DNA of 64,000 nucleotides. Source: CAIYTF01 sp963664845. Lineage in GTDB: Bacteria; Bacteroidota; Ignavibacteria; Ignavibacteriales; Ignavibacteriaceae. The notes below the pieces were generated by a model. The model worked only from the letters and a program-made list of their open reading frames with translations, ran no database searches and was not told the DNA's origin. Location of the stretch: the NCBI GenBank assembly GCA_963664845.1, contig OY761615.1, forward strand, positions 5,828,001 to 5,892,000, read 5' to 3'. Position 1 is the stretch's first letter. Each line of letters starts with the position of its first letter. Positions 25,726 through 34,817 of this stretch are shown piece by piece. The position numbers and the translations under genes are program-made.

Positions 25726-28131
25726 ATGAAAATAATTAATATCACACAATTCCCGAATAACTACGCAGGGCTGTTCCGCTTCCTGCTTATGACGTTGGTG
25801 CTTCTGGCGGCGGGTTGTACGTCAAAATCCCCCAGGCAGTATACCGTTAATTTCGTTGTTCACGCCACTCCCCAATCATCCGAACAGTTGATCTATCTCA
25901 CCGGCAACCACGAAAAACTTGGCAACTGGAACACGAAATATTTGCCCCTCGATAAATTTTCAGACAGTATATGGCAAACCACACTAACCTTCAATGAAGG
26001 TGAAAAGCTTAGTTTCAAAGTGACAGCGGGGTCCTGGTGGGCCGAAGCATTGGATGAAAAAGGCCAGATCTATCCGAACCAGGAAGCTGTCATCCGGTCA
26101 GATACCGTGATCTCCTTCAGCGTTTTTGGCTGGCTGAACGAGTTCACCGATGGGAAATTGCATCTGAACGCCGAGCAGCATCAGGCAAAAAAACCTGTTC
26201 TGCGGATTGATGATGACTGGCTTTTCATGTCCGGTGATAGCGCTGAATGGGCTAAGGAAGCCTATGATGACAGCAGGTGGCGAAAGACTAACTCATATAT
26301 TGACTGGGACAAGAACACCGGCCCCAAGTGGGAAGGTATCGGTTGGTTCAGATTTCACGTTACCATCGATTCAACATTGTGGAACCGGTCATTTGGTATG
26401 CTGGTGAGTCAGCTTGGCGCATCAGAATTTTATTATAATGGCAGGCTGATCTACACGATCGGGAAAATTGGCAATTCAAAGGAAACCACGCAAACCTTAC
26501 AAAACAGGCTATGGAAAGAACTCAAATTCGATCCAAAGCCCGAGCATGTCCTGGCGGTGCGCTATGCCAACTATGATTGGAAAAAGCAACAGGAACTTGG
26601 CTTTTCACCGGGATTTAACATCTTCTTAAAAGATATAGATTCCATTCTCGAGTCGGTTGTAAAGGATACAAAAAGCAGCATGATACAGCAAATGGTCTTC
26701 ACTGCCATCCCGCTGATTCTTGCCCTGCTTCATCTGTTGCTGTTCAGTTTTTACCGGAGGCTGAGGCAAAACCTTTTCTTCGCCATTTCCCTCATTGGTT
26801 TTGCAGGCATAAACTATTTCGGCATTCAGAAGTTTATTGAAACCAATCCGGATATTATTATTCTCTTTTATCAGGTTTCGAACCTTCTTGCGAACGTGGC
26901 CATCTTTTTTTCGTTGCTTACCAACTATGCTATTTCCTACGAGAAGCTTCCCCGCCGCTGGATCTTTTTCGGAGTACTTTCGCTGTTGATGACACTGGCA
27001 CACGTGCTCTATCCGGTTAGTTATTGGATGGGAACTTTCAATTATGCGTTAATGATCATAGTAATTACCGAGATCATACTCTCCAATCGGAAGTCCACCA
27101 AACCGGTACAAAAAGGTACCTGGATAATCCGGCTTGGGTTTATGCTGCTCGGTCTATTCGTAGTATGGCAGATACTCATTGATTACCAAATTATCGAACC
27201 TTGGTTTGAAATCACCCAGGTGTGGGTATATGGCATGCTCTCGATATCATTGGCAATGTCCATTTTCCTCTCATATAGTTTTTCAACAACTAACCTGAAC
27301 CTGGAAGCTCAGCTTGCCAAAGTGCAGGAGCTTTCAGAACAGGCAGTTGAACAGGCGCGGAAAGCCGGTAAACTTGAACTTGAGCGGCGGGTACTGGAGA
27401 TGGAGAGCGAGAGAAAGAGCGCAGAACTTGAGTCAGCAAGGCAGCTTCAGCTCTCATTGCTTCCCAAAACGATACCGCAGTCCGATAGCTATGATATAGC
27501 CTGCTTCATGAACACGGCAACCGAGGTCGGCGGTGATTATTATGATTTTTATACAGACAACGGCGATGACCTGACTATCATTACCGGAGACGCCACCGGA
27601 CACGGTCTGAAAGCCGGCAACATGGTTTTTGTGACCAAGGGCATTCTCAATACCCTTCTTGGGACTGAGGATCTTTCGGAAATCCTTAAGCGGACCAACC
27701 ACGCAATAAAGAAGATGAATCTGTCAATGCTCAACATGGGGCTGGCCCTGCTGCGCATCCGGGGGAACAAAGTGAGTTTCAGTTCGGCGGGTATGCCACC
27801 ATTAGTCATTTACCGGAAAGCAACAAATATTGTTGAACAGTGCGTCATTAAAGCAATGCCCCTGGGAGCGTTTTTTGATTTTCCTTATACTCAGGAGGAA
27901 ATAGCAATCAGCTCTGGTGATATCCTACTGCTGATGAGTGACGGCCTGCCTGATGCATTCGATGAGCATCGGGAAGTATTCAGCATGGACCGGGTGAATA
28001 AAACTCTGCTGCAAGCAGCACACAAAGATGCAGAAGCAATTGTTGGCGACATAAATGCGGCAGTTAACCGTTGGAGAAGAAGTGCCAAACTGCAGGATGA
28101 TCTTATGCTGGTTGTGGTAAAAGTGAAATAA
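25726..28131 (+). CDS. Membrane PP2C/SpoIIE phosphatase with extracytoplasmic CBM20-like domain
   Basis: An 801-residue protein. The N-terminus ends in the lipobox-like LAAGC (~residue 31) and then has a CBM20-like starch-binding domain (~38-140), with LIYLTGNHEKLGNWN and PL typical of that family. A second beta-rich, galactose-binding-like segment (~150-310) with FYYNGRLIYTIGKIG is followed by about seven transmembrane helices (~320-521), a coiled coil (~525-571) and a SpoIIE/PP2C phosphatase domain (~580-801). The phosphatase metal residues are in place: EVGGDYYDFY, DATGHG, LMSDGLPDAF and LQDDLMLVVVK. The outer domains plus 7TM resemble the 7TMR-DISM architecture. It likely couples sensing outside the membrane to dephosphorylation of a cytoplasmic partner, for example an anti-anti-sigma factor. 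No such partner is adjacent. Confidence 0.85.
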   Translation: MKIINITQFPNNYAGLFRFLLMTLVLLAAGCTSKSPRQYTVNFVVHATPQSSEQLIYLTGNHEKLGNWNTKYLPLDKFSDSIWQTTLTFNEGEKLSFKVTAGSWWAEALDEKGQIYPNQEAVIRSDTVISFSVFGWLNEFTDGKLHLNAEQHQAKKPVLRIDDDWLFMSGDSAEWAKEAYDDSRWRKTNSYIDWDKNTGPKWEGIGWFRFHVTIDSTLWNRSFGMLVSQLGASEFYYNGRLIYTIGKIGNSKETTQTLQNRLWKELKFDPKPEHVLAVRYANYDWKKQQELGFSPGFNIFLKDIDSILESVVKDTKSSMIQQMVFTAIPLILALLHLLLFSFYRRLRQNLFFAISLIGFAGINYFGIQKFIETNPDIIILFYQVSNLLANVAIFFSLLTNYAISYEKLPRRWIFFGVLSLLMTLAHVLYPVSYWMGTFNYALMIIVITEIILSNRKSTKPVQKGTWIIRLGFMLLGLFVVWQILIDYQIIEPWFEITQVWVYGMLSISLAMSIFLSYSFSTTNLNLEAQLAKVQELSEQAVEQARKAGKLELERRVLEMESERKSAELESARQLQLSLLPKTIPQSDSYDIACFMNTATEVGGDYYDFYTDNGDDLTIITGDATGHGLKAGNMVFVTKGILNTLLGTEDLSEILKRTNHAIKKMNLSMLNMGLALLRIRGNKVSFSSAGMPPLVIYRKATNIVEQCVIKAMPLGAFFDFPYTQEEIAISSGDILLLMSDGLPDAFDEHREVFSMDRVNKTLLQAAHKDAEAIVGDINAAVNRWRRSAKLQDDLMLVVVKVK

Positions 28132-28293
28132 ACTGCTCTCATTAAAGATATAGTCCTTTTTTCATCCCTTTGATCGATTGTTGCCTTGGCAGCAAGCTCC
28201 TATATTTCAAACATAATAATCAGGTTTTGGAATGCAACGGGCTGCCGGGTCAACAAAAAACCTGTCAGGAAAACAGATAAAAGGAGATATAGT

Positions 28294-28596
28294 ATGCCGG
28301 ATTTTGGATCACCGTTTTCGGGCTTGGCACACAGCCCAAAGATTTCAGAGGAAGAGCTCATTCGCGCAATCCGTTTTATGGTGGCCGCTGAGTATGAAGC
28401 AACGCAACTGTATACACAACTTGCTGAATCTACTGACAACAAAATTGCAATAGCGGTGCTTAAGGACATTGCCGATGAAGAACTTGTCCATGCCGGAGAG
28501 TTCCTCCGCCTGCTCAGGGAATTGGCACCTGATGAAGAAGCGACTTATGCAAAAGGTGCAAAGGAAGTTGAAGAAATGATTGAGAAGATGAAGTAA
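28294..28596 (+). CDS. Ferritin-like protein, encapsulin-cargo type
   Basis: 100 residues; start fixed by AAGGAG at 28281-28286. Two helices carry the ferritin metal ligands: EEELIRAIRFMVAAEYEATQ supplies ExxY-type residues and DIADEELVHAGEFLRLL the DEExxH motif. The protein resembles the small ferritin-like proteins that act inside encapsulin nanocompartments, which oxidise iron only as oligomers, and those fused to encapsulin in some archaea. No encapsulin shell gene is in the window. The C-terminus is short and acidic and has no clear cargo-loading peptide. It may be a stand-alone iron or oxygen-stress protein. Confidence 0.75.
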   Translation: MPDFGSPFSGLAHSPKISEEELIRAIRFMVAAEYEATQLYTQLAESTDNKIAIAVLKDIADEELVHAGEFLRLLRELAPDEEATYAKGAKEVEEMIEKMK

Positions 28597-28805
28597 AATT
28601 CGTTCGAACGTATGGCTCACACGTATGCAATGATTCTTATCCCAGTTTAGTCTGAACGTGCCAGCCGGGACAGTGGAATATTATCTACCGGCAGTACAAT
28701 GTCCACTAGTTAATGGGCAAGTACAGTACTATTTCGGTTTGTAACAAAACACGGGTGGATACAAGTGCTATATCCCCTTGATCATCCAAGTTCACGTATT
28801 TGGAA

Positions 28806-31379
28806 TTAAGTAATATCCATAACCTTCGCATCACTCTGCACCGGAATGGTTCGCAAAATTTCAGACACCGCTTTCTGAATCTCCGCTTTTCTGAAAGGTT
28901 TGGATAAATAGTGATCACAACCCGCTTCAAGGAAATAATCTTTGTCGGCATTCATTGAGTATGCGGTCAGGGCCAACACAGGTGTTTTCTCATACCCTTC
29001 CAACTTACGAATTTCTTTGAGAGCTACAAGACCATCTATGCCGAAACCAAGATTAATATCCAGCAGAATCGCGGTGAATTTTTCCTTCTTTGCAAGCTCA
29101 ATGGCTTCCTCACCGGATGAAGCGTATTCAATTTTGCATATGTGTTTAAGGAAAATTTTTGTCACTGCAAATGCAGATGGATCATCGTCCACCATCATTA
29201 TTCTGGGGAGTTCAACCCGGAAAGGTTCCACAGGTTTTCTTCTTAATGGCATCGTATTGTCTCTTGCAGTTCCCGGTTCCTGAACCATAGAGGTTATGAT
29301 TGGCAACGTAACCGTGAATACTGAACCGACTTTTAATTCGCTCTTCACCGTCAGAGTTCCTCCCATTTTTTCCACAAACTTTTTGGTGATAGTCAGTCCA
29401 AGTCCGGATCCCTGGAACGTTCTGCTCAATCCTTCGCTTACCTGCCTGTATTCCTCAAAAATTATATCAAAATTTTCTTCCGCAATTCCCATTCCAGTAT
29501 CGACCACTTTCAGTACGGCAACTTCTTCATTTTTACCGTTGATAAGTCCGGTTTCGCGTCCCAATATGACGGTAATACCGCCATTTTCGGTGTACTTGAC
29601 GGCGTTATTTACCAGATTATCAACAATATGAGCACACATACGTTCATCAGCATTTAGAATGATGCTTTCGGTTTTAATCACGGTGGTTAATGCCAGTCCT
29701 TTAACCTTTGCCACAGATTCATAATTTGCCACCTGTTGCCGGATTACACTGCATAGATCGAAAAGCCTGTTTTCAACCGTGAGTTTTTCAGCCTCTATCT
29801 GGGAAAGGTCCAGGATTAAATTCAGGGTTTCTGAGAGCCGTTTCCCGCCGTGGTTGATCTGTGCAGCCATGTTTTTAAGTTCCGGTTCCTTTATTTCAAT
29901 TTCCAGGATCTCCGAAAAACCCAGGATACTTATCAGCGGTGTGCGCAGTTCGTGACTCATATTATTGAGGAACGCCGTCTTCAGGCGGTTCATCTCTTCG
30001 GCTTTTTCCTTTGCTTTAAGCAAATCACTTACAATATTTTTCCGTTCAGTAACGTCTTCATCAACGGCCACAAAATGCACAATGTTCCCATCATCATCCA
30101 GTATCGAAGAAATTCTGCTGGATATCCAGTATAATTCACCATTTTTCTTTTTATTATGGAATTCACCCTCCCATGATTTGCCGGAGAGAATAGTATTCCA
30201 AATCTCCTGATATTCACCTTGAGTTTTGTCACCGGACTTTAAAAACCGGGGATTTCTTCCTACAACCTCAGCGAAGGTGTAACCGGTCACTTCACAAAAT
30301 TTTGGATTAACATATTCAATGGAACCATCCGGTGTGGTAATAATTATAAGCGCAGGGCTTTGCTCAATAACATTTCTCAGTGTTTTTAAGGTATCCTCAG
30401 CCTTGTTTCGGTTCATCTCAGCACGGATCATCTCAACAGCATAAGATATGTTGTCCGTCAACTCTTCCAGCAATTGGATCTCTGATTCATTAAAATAAAA
30501 AGGGTTGCAGGAATAGATCGTCAAAGCGCCAATAACATTCCCTTTTGCGAATATCGGCAAGGCTATTGAGGAACGATATCCTCTTTTTAACGCCTCCTCT
30601 CTCCAGAGGGCCATGCGAGGATCGCTTTCAATATCATTACAGTATATATATGATCGTTCCCGGATGCAGGTACCAGTCGGCCCGTGACCTTCCGGCGTGT
30701 TATTTACTGCAATTTTTTTAATCTTCGTGAGATAGTCATCTTCCACACCATACCAGTGTGCCGGCTCAACCGTTTGCGTCTCATCGTTTATCAAACCAAT
30801 CCAAGCCATGCGAAATTCACCTTTTTCAACCAGAATTCTGCAGGTTTCAACGTATAAGGACTCCTCATCACGTGTGCGCACCATCATTTTATCAAGACTA
30901 AGCAACACTGATAGCAGCCGGTTAAGCTTTCTCACTTCCCGTTCTGCCAGATTCTGATCCCTGGAATCTCGCTTGAGCCTGGTGTGAAGTGCAATCTGAT
31001 CTCTTACTCTGGTCAGCACTTCTTCCGTTTTAAAGGGTTTGTTTATATAATCAACTGCCCCTGCCTGAAATCCCTCTTTTTTGACTTTATCATCTTCAGA
31101 AGTGCACGTGAAAATAATGGGAATGTTGCTTGTAACTTCATTCGCTTTAATTTGCCGGCAAACTGCAAATCGATCCAGAGAAGTACTGGTTCCATTTATG
31201 AGGATCAATTCAGGAGGGGTGTTTAGCAAGGTTTGAAACAGAAAATCATCGGTTCCGGCTGTACGCACAGTATAGCCGGCATCACCAAGAATTTTGGTTA
31301 CCATTTGCAGAGTTGCTGCATCGTCAGTAATAACAAGAATATACCCTTCCCCAAGGGTGTCAATATTTACCGGAGTCAT
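28806..31379 (-). CDS. Hybrid sensor histidine kinase (REC-GAF-PAS-HK-REC)
   Basis: An 857-residue soluble protein, no transmembrane segment. N-terminal receiver-like domain (~12-130): acidic pocket ITDDA and KPF are present, but the phosphoacceptor Asp is replaced by Asn (ELILINGTS), so it is probably a pseudo-receiver. GAF domain ~165-335 (VEKGEFRMAWIGLI to ISYAVEM), PAS with PAC ~340-460 (VIEQSPALIIITTPDG, FVAVDEDVTERK), dimerisation domain with His at ~478 (NMSHELRTPL), ATPase domain ~560-700 with DNLVNNAVKYTENGG, DTGMGI and GSGLGL, then an intact C-terminal receiver (~735-857) with ILLDINLG and KPF. Signals are likely cytosolic redox or gas cues through GAF/PAS, but none is identifiable. 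No response regulator is adjacent. Confidence 0.92.
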   Translation of the reverse strand: MTPVNIDTLGEGYILVITDDAATLQMVTKILGDAGYTVRTAGTDDFLFQTLLNTPPELILINGTSTSLDRFAVCRQIKANEVTSNIPIIFTCTSEDDKVKKEGFQAGAVDYINKPFKTEEVLTRVRDQIALHTRLKRDSRDQNLAEREVRKLNRLLSVLLSLDKMMVRTRDEESLYVETCRILVEKGEFRMAWIGLINDETQTVEPAHWYGVEDDYLTKIKKIAVNNTPEGHGPTGTCIRERSYIYCNDIESDPRMALWREEALKRGYRSSIALPIFAKGNVIGALTIYSCNPFYFNESEIQLLEELTDNISYAVEMIRAEMNRNKAEDTLKTLRNVIEQSPALIIITTPDGSIEYVNPKFCEVTGYTFAEVVGRNPRFLKSGDKTQGEYQEIWNTILSGKSWEGEFHNKKKNGELYWISSRISSILDDDGNIVHFVAVDEDVTERKNIVSDLLKAKEKAEEMNRLKTAFLNNMSHELRTPLISILGFSEILEIEIKEPELKNMAAQINHGGKRLSETLNLILDLSQIEAEKLTVENRLFDLCSVIRQQVANYESVAKVKGLALTTVIKTESIILNADERMCAHIVDNLVNNAVKYTENGGITVILGRETGLINGKNEEVAVLKVVDTGMGIAEENFDIIFEEYRQVSEGLSRTFQGSGLGLTITKKFVEKMGGTLTVKSELKVGSVFTVTLPIITSMVQEPGTARDNTMPLRRKPVEPFRVELPRIMMVDDDPSAFAVTKIFLKHICKIEYASSGEEAIELAKKEKFTAILLDINLGFGIDGLVALKEIRKLEGYEKTPVLALTAYSMNADKDYFLEAGCDHYLSKPFRKAEIQKAVSEILRTIPVQSDAKVMDIT

Positions 31380-31966
31380 GATGCTACCTTAAACAACAAT
31401 TTTTCAAGATGTTATATCACACAAGTATCATTCAGGCATTTCACTCCCACTCACCAGATCGCGGCTTTAAAAATATAGGAAGTTGAAACCCGCTGATACG
31501 ACCCAAAGATTCTTAGGGGAAAGATTCCGTATAACAATATAATATAAACAATTTTTTAATTTCAAAAAGTGCGTGGATGCATAGAGATACGGCAAATACG
31601 AAAAAAATATCGGAATATCTCATTTTTCTTCCTGAGGGTTGCACTTCGGGGGAATATTGGCTGCAGCTTTATCTCTTGGTTTCTACACCGGATGGGCTAC
31701 TTATTGAAATAGCGAGCTTAATAATTAAACTTTTTACCGTTGTTCCCTCACTTTTACGGATCTTGCTGTTTAGTGTGCTGCCAAAGCCAATCCGGTCTCA
31801 TCATTGAACTATTCAGGACGGATATAATTAAAACAATTATCGAATCGCATTCGAAATTGCGTTTTAGCCGGTGTTTCTGTATTTTTATAACGTTAGGCAA
31901 GTATCCTTTCACCTTAGGGTAAAGACCACTCAAATAAACCTGTTTTAAAATTTGGGAGTTATAAAA
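31380..31966. other. Intergenic region between divergent genes
   Basis: 587 bp with no convincing gene and no clear hairpin. A ribosome-binding site GGGAG at 31954-31958 serves the next gene. Promoters of both flanking genes are expected here. Confidence 0.5.
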
Positions 31967-32629
31967 ATGAAACAGTCGCTTTTCGCAATAGTTTTTCTTG
32001 TTTTGATAACAACTGTCACATACCCAACCGGACAGATTCCCGATAAACTCATCTATAACGGTAAAGAGTATTCTCTTTTCTGCAATCCGCTCGAATCTTT
32101 TTTTTCAGATCATTCGGATAAACGCCCGGTCAGCGGAACCATGTCTACCGCATTGTGGCGTGGATACATTGCTACGTTTGTCATCAGGGATGGAGTGCTT
32201 TATGTGCAGGATTTAGAAGTTGAATCCGGCAGCAAACTTCCCAATGGTGAATATAAAATCGTTAATAAATCAGTTCTGCTGGAGGTATTTCCTGACAGCC
32301 TTGAACGGACATGCTCGTTTTTCTCCGGACTGCTCGTTCTTCCCCAAGGGGAAATTTTAGGCTATGTTCACATGGGCTATTCCTCGGTGTACGCGAACTA
32401 TACGCTGATTCGGGTAATAGATGGGAAAGTGCAAAAAGAGCGGCAATTCACCGGGGCGGAATATCTGGCATTCAAAAAGCGGCAATTTCAAGCCTATCAG
32501 CAAACAGATGAATACAAAAAGGAACTTACCAAACTCACAAAAAAAGGTGAAGACGTTAAAATGACCGAGGAGTTTCTTTTCATATACGACGAAGCCTATT
32601 CAACCCGGTTTCTGTTGGATGAATTTTAA
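31967..32629 (+). CDS. Secreted protein of unknown function
   Basis: 220 residues from ATG 31967, with GGGAG 9 bp upstream; an in-frame TTG at 31952 would overlap that site. A signal peptide is visible (MKQSLFAIVFLVLITTVTYP). The mature protein begins PDKLIYNGKEYSLFCNPLES and has WRGYIATFVIRDGVLYVQDLEV, a pattern seen in a family of small envelope proteins with unknown role. The C-terminus is rich in lysine-glutamate pairs. No catalytic motif is visible. It stands alone, with no operon partner, between the histidine kinase and the glycan locus. Confidence 0.65.
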   Translation: MKQSLFAIVFLVLITTVTYPTGQIPDKLIYNGKEYSLFCNPLESFFSDHSDKRPVSGTMSTALWRGYIATFVIRDGVLYVQDLEVESGSKLPNGEYKIVNKSVLLEVFPDSLERTCSFFSGLLVLPQGEILGYVHMGYSSVYANYTLIRVIDGKVQKERQFTGAEYLAFKKRQFQAYQQTDEYKKELTKLTKKGEDVKMTEEFLFIYDEAYSTRFLLDEF

Positions 32630-32733
32630 ATCGTTTATCAGATTGAGTTACGGATATTCAACAGGCAAACTGCCTGCCAAATAATCATCTGCCAATACAT
32701 ATGGTTGGTGAGGATATTAGCCGATGGCCTGCC

Positions 32734-34782
32734 CTATGGCAACTGTGACTTATCCAGTCGTCTTGACCATTCAAAATAGGGTGTTGTCATCGGAAATGCA
32801 GGCAATTTATTGCCAAAACCCATATTATGCACGGTGAAAGTGTTCAGCGTGGACGGGTCAAGTTTTCCCAACACCTGATAATCTATTTTTACCCCATATT
32901 TAATGAACAGTTCATTGGTCACTTTCTCCATCCGGTCCTCATACATGTGCCGCAATTGCTTTTTCATTTCAGCAGGACTGGCGGAGGCCTCACCCTGCCT
33001 CGGTGAATTATATTTTTTCAGTAAGATATAATTCCCTTTGCTTTCAAATGGTCCATACACGCCGGGCGGGTTTGATGCAACCGGTTTTTCTATCTGGTTC
33101 TGCAGCAACTCATAAACTTTCGCAGTGATCAGTTGGGCATCCTCAGGTATCACGAAACCCTGGTTACCGGCATATAGCGAGTCGAAACTCACGCCGTTTG
33201 CCATGGCTTCCATTATTGGCATCAGTTCACCCATATACTTTACACTTATTACCCTATACAGTGTTTTATGTGCTTCCCCGGCAGCATCAGAATTAGCCGA
33301 TTTTATTAACGAATTCCATACAGAGCCTGAGAAAAGATCCGCAAGCAGGTTTTCCTTCCATTCCTCTGCTTTTTCCTGCACATCCGGTGCGGTATTCAAA
33401 TGCCGTTTAACTGCCTCCCTATAAAGCACTTCATTCTCCGTCACCTGTTTGAAGAAACTCTGCAGCAGCAGAGCAACTTTTTTTTGCGTCGGGTGTTTAA
33501 TACCAAATGGCTTAAAAGGCAGCATTGCCAGTGCCTCACCGAGTGTAAGCGGATCCTTAGCAAAAAGTATGAAGGGTTTGTCAAAATTCGCTTTGCCTAT
33601 GGAATTTTGCAATATGCTTATGTCGTCCTGCAGCAACAGTGCTTCCTTTGTGGTATCCCAATCTTTGGCATTATAGCGGTCGGTGAGAATCTTTGCGATA
33701 GTCTTCCCTGCCAGCTTGAACAATGCTCCGTCTGTTTCAACACGCAACGAGCTGAAAAGAGAATCCCTGAAACGGTTCTCAATGTTGGATGACCGGCGTC
33801 TGCGGATCATTTGCTCCGCCTTCATCTGCAGTGCTGAATTGGTAAGTCCGGGGGTTTCTACCACCTTCCGGTCAGCCACTTCAAAAAGGAACCACTTCCC
33901 ATTGGCTTGCAGCGGATTGGAAACTGCACCCACCGGCAAATTGAAAACTGTGTCCTCAATCGCCTCATCTTCCATCTGCCCGGGTACCAGTTCAATTGGT
34001 GCTGTTACTTTGCTAACTCCGGGGACAGTAATATCGTCTGGCTTTTTGCCTGCAAGAACAAGATCCCGCACTTTCGCTATGGTCTGTTTTGATGTTGAGG
34101 AGAAAACCCAAACCAGCGGAGTCACTTTCATTTTTTCCATCTCATGCACTATGTCAGCCGGCAGAATAACCACTTTGGAAGCTACTTCCTGCTGATATAA
34201 TGCATCGACAACATATGCTTTATATATAGGGGTAAACACTGCCTGCAAGCTCTCCAGTGTATCCAGGCGCTGCCTGTAAGCTTCAGCCGCCCACAGTTTT
34301 TCGGCAACCAGGGAGTAAAGGAATTGCTTCTTCAGGGAGTCGGCTGAAAGTCCCGCATGTTTAACGGGGAAACTGAAATTCATTCTGTTGAGGAATTCCT
34401 CTGAGGTAATCTTACCGGACGAAAAATTCACAATAGTTTCGGGAAGCTGCAGTGATTGAGCAAATGATGCAGGAGAAGAGAATAAGAGGGCAAGAATGCA
34501 GCCAAGAACCAGAAACGCACATTGTTGTTTAAGCGCGTTCAATCCGAAGAATGCAATAACAACGAACTTATTGTATAAATACTTGAATTTATGATGACTA
34601 AGACCCTCACCCTCATTCCCTCTCCCAAAGGGCGAGGGAGGCCGTAATGCTTGGCATTCATTTAAGTTATGGTATTTTTCTTTTTGAATTGCAAGATTAG
34701 GGTTCAACAGATTCCCTCCTTCGCGGGAATGATAATTGGATACATTGGCTGGTGAATGTATTAGCTTCGAACGGTTTAGCAT
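32734..34782 (-). CDS. Parvulin-type peptidyl-prolyl isomerase (SurA/PpiC-like) with repeat-containing N-terminal extension
   Basis: 682 residues from ATG 34782, chosen because GAGGAA lies about 8 bp upstream, inside the 3' end of the permease gene's downstream gap. The frame is open for ~80 residues before the expected signal peptide (CAFLVLGCILALLFSSPASFAQ). That lead contains YHSREGGN and PPSPFGRGNEGEG, translations of two intergenic-type repeats. A TTG just before the signal peptide (34542) is an alternative start without a good ribosome-binding site. The mature part is SurA-like: an N-terminal helical region, a parvulin domain in the middle (APIELVPGQMEDEAIEDTVF, then LPVGAVSNPL), and further domains. 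It would help fold outer-membrane or secreted proteins, possibly those of this locus. Confidence 0.75.
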   Translation of the reverse strand: MLNRSKLIHSPANVSNYHSREGGNLLNPNLAIQKEKYHNLNECQALRPPSPFGRGNEGEGLSHHKFKYLYNKFVVIAFFGLNALKQQCAFLVLGCILALLFSSPASFAQSLQLPETIVNFSSGKITSEEFLNRMNFSFPVKHAGLSADSLKKQFLYSLVAEKLWAAEAYRQRLDTLESLQAVFTPIYKAYVVDALYQQEVASKVVILPADIVHEMEKMKVTPLVWVFSSTSKQTIAKVRDLVLAGKKPDDITVPGVSKVTAPIELVPGQMEDEAIEDTVFNLPVGAVSNPLQANGKWFLFEVADRKVVETPGLTNSALQMKAEQMIRRRRSSNIENRFRDSLFSSLRVETDGALFKLAGKTIAKILTDRYNAKDWDTTKEALLLQDDISILQNSIGKANFDKPFILFAKDPLTLGEALAMLPFKPFGIKHPTQKKVALLLQSFFKQVTENEVLYREAVKRHLNTAPDVQEKAEEWKENLLADLFSGSVWNSLIKSANSDAAGEAHKTLYRVISVKYMGELMPIMEAMANGVSFDSLYAGNQGFVIPEDAQLITAKVYELLQNQIEKPVASNPPGVYGPFESKGNYILLKKYNSPRQGEASASPAEMKKQLRHMYEDRMEKVTNELFIKYGVKIDYQVLGKLDPSTLNTFTVHNMGFGNKLPAFPMTTPYFEWSRRLDKSQLP
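34601..34643. repeat. Dispersed-type repeat inside an open reading frame
   Basis: The plus strand has CCCTCACCCTCATTCCCTCT followed by CCCAAAGGGCGAGGGAGG, a typical intergenic repeat. On the minus strand it is read as part of the isomerase N-terminal extension (PSPFGRGNEGEG). Confidence 0.5.
34711..34735. repeat. Dispersed-type palindromic repeat inside an open reading frame
   Basis: ATTCCCTCCTTCGCGGGAAT, a self-complementary element of a type common between genes. Read on the minus strand it gives HSREGGN within the isomerase extension. Confidence 0.5.
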
Positions 34783-34817
34783 TTGAACTTCCTCAAGCAA
34801 ATTTCTACTGACAAGCA

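Noticed and set aside
28186..28293. N-terminal extension of the ferritin-like gene
   Set aside because: A longer frame exists, but AAGGAG 8 bp before 28294 and the family length favour the internal ATG.
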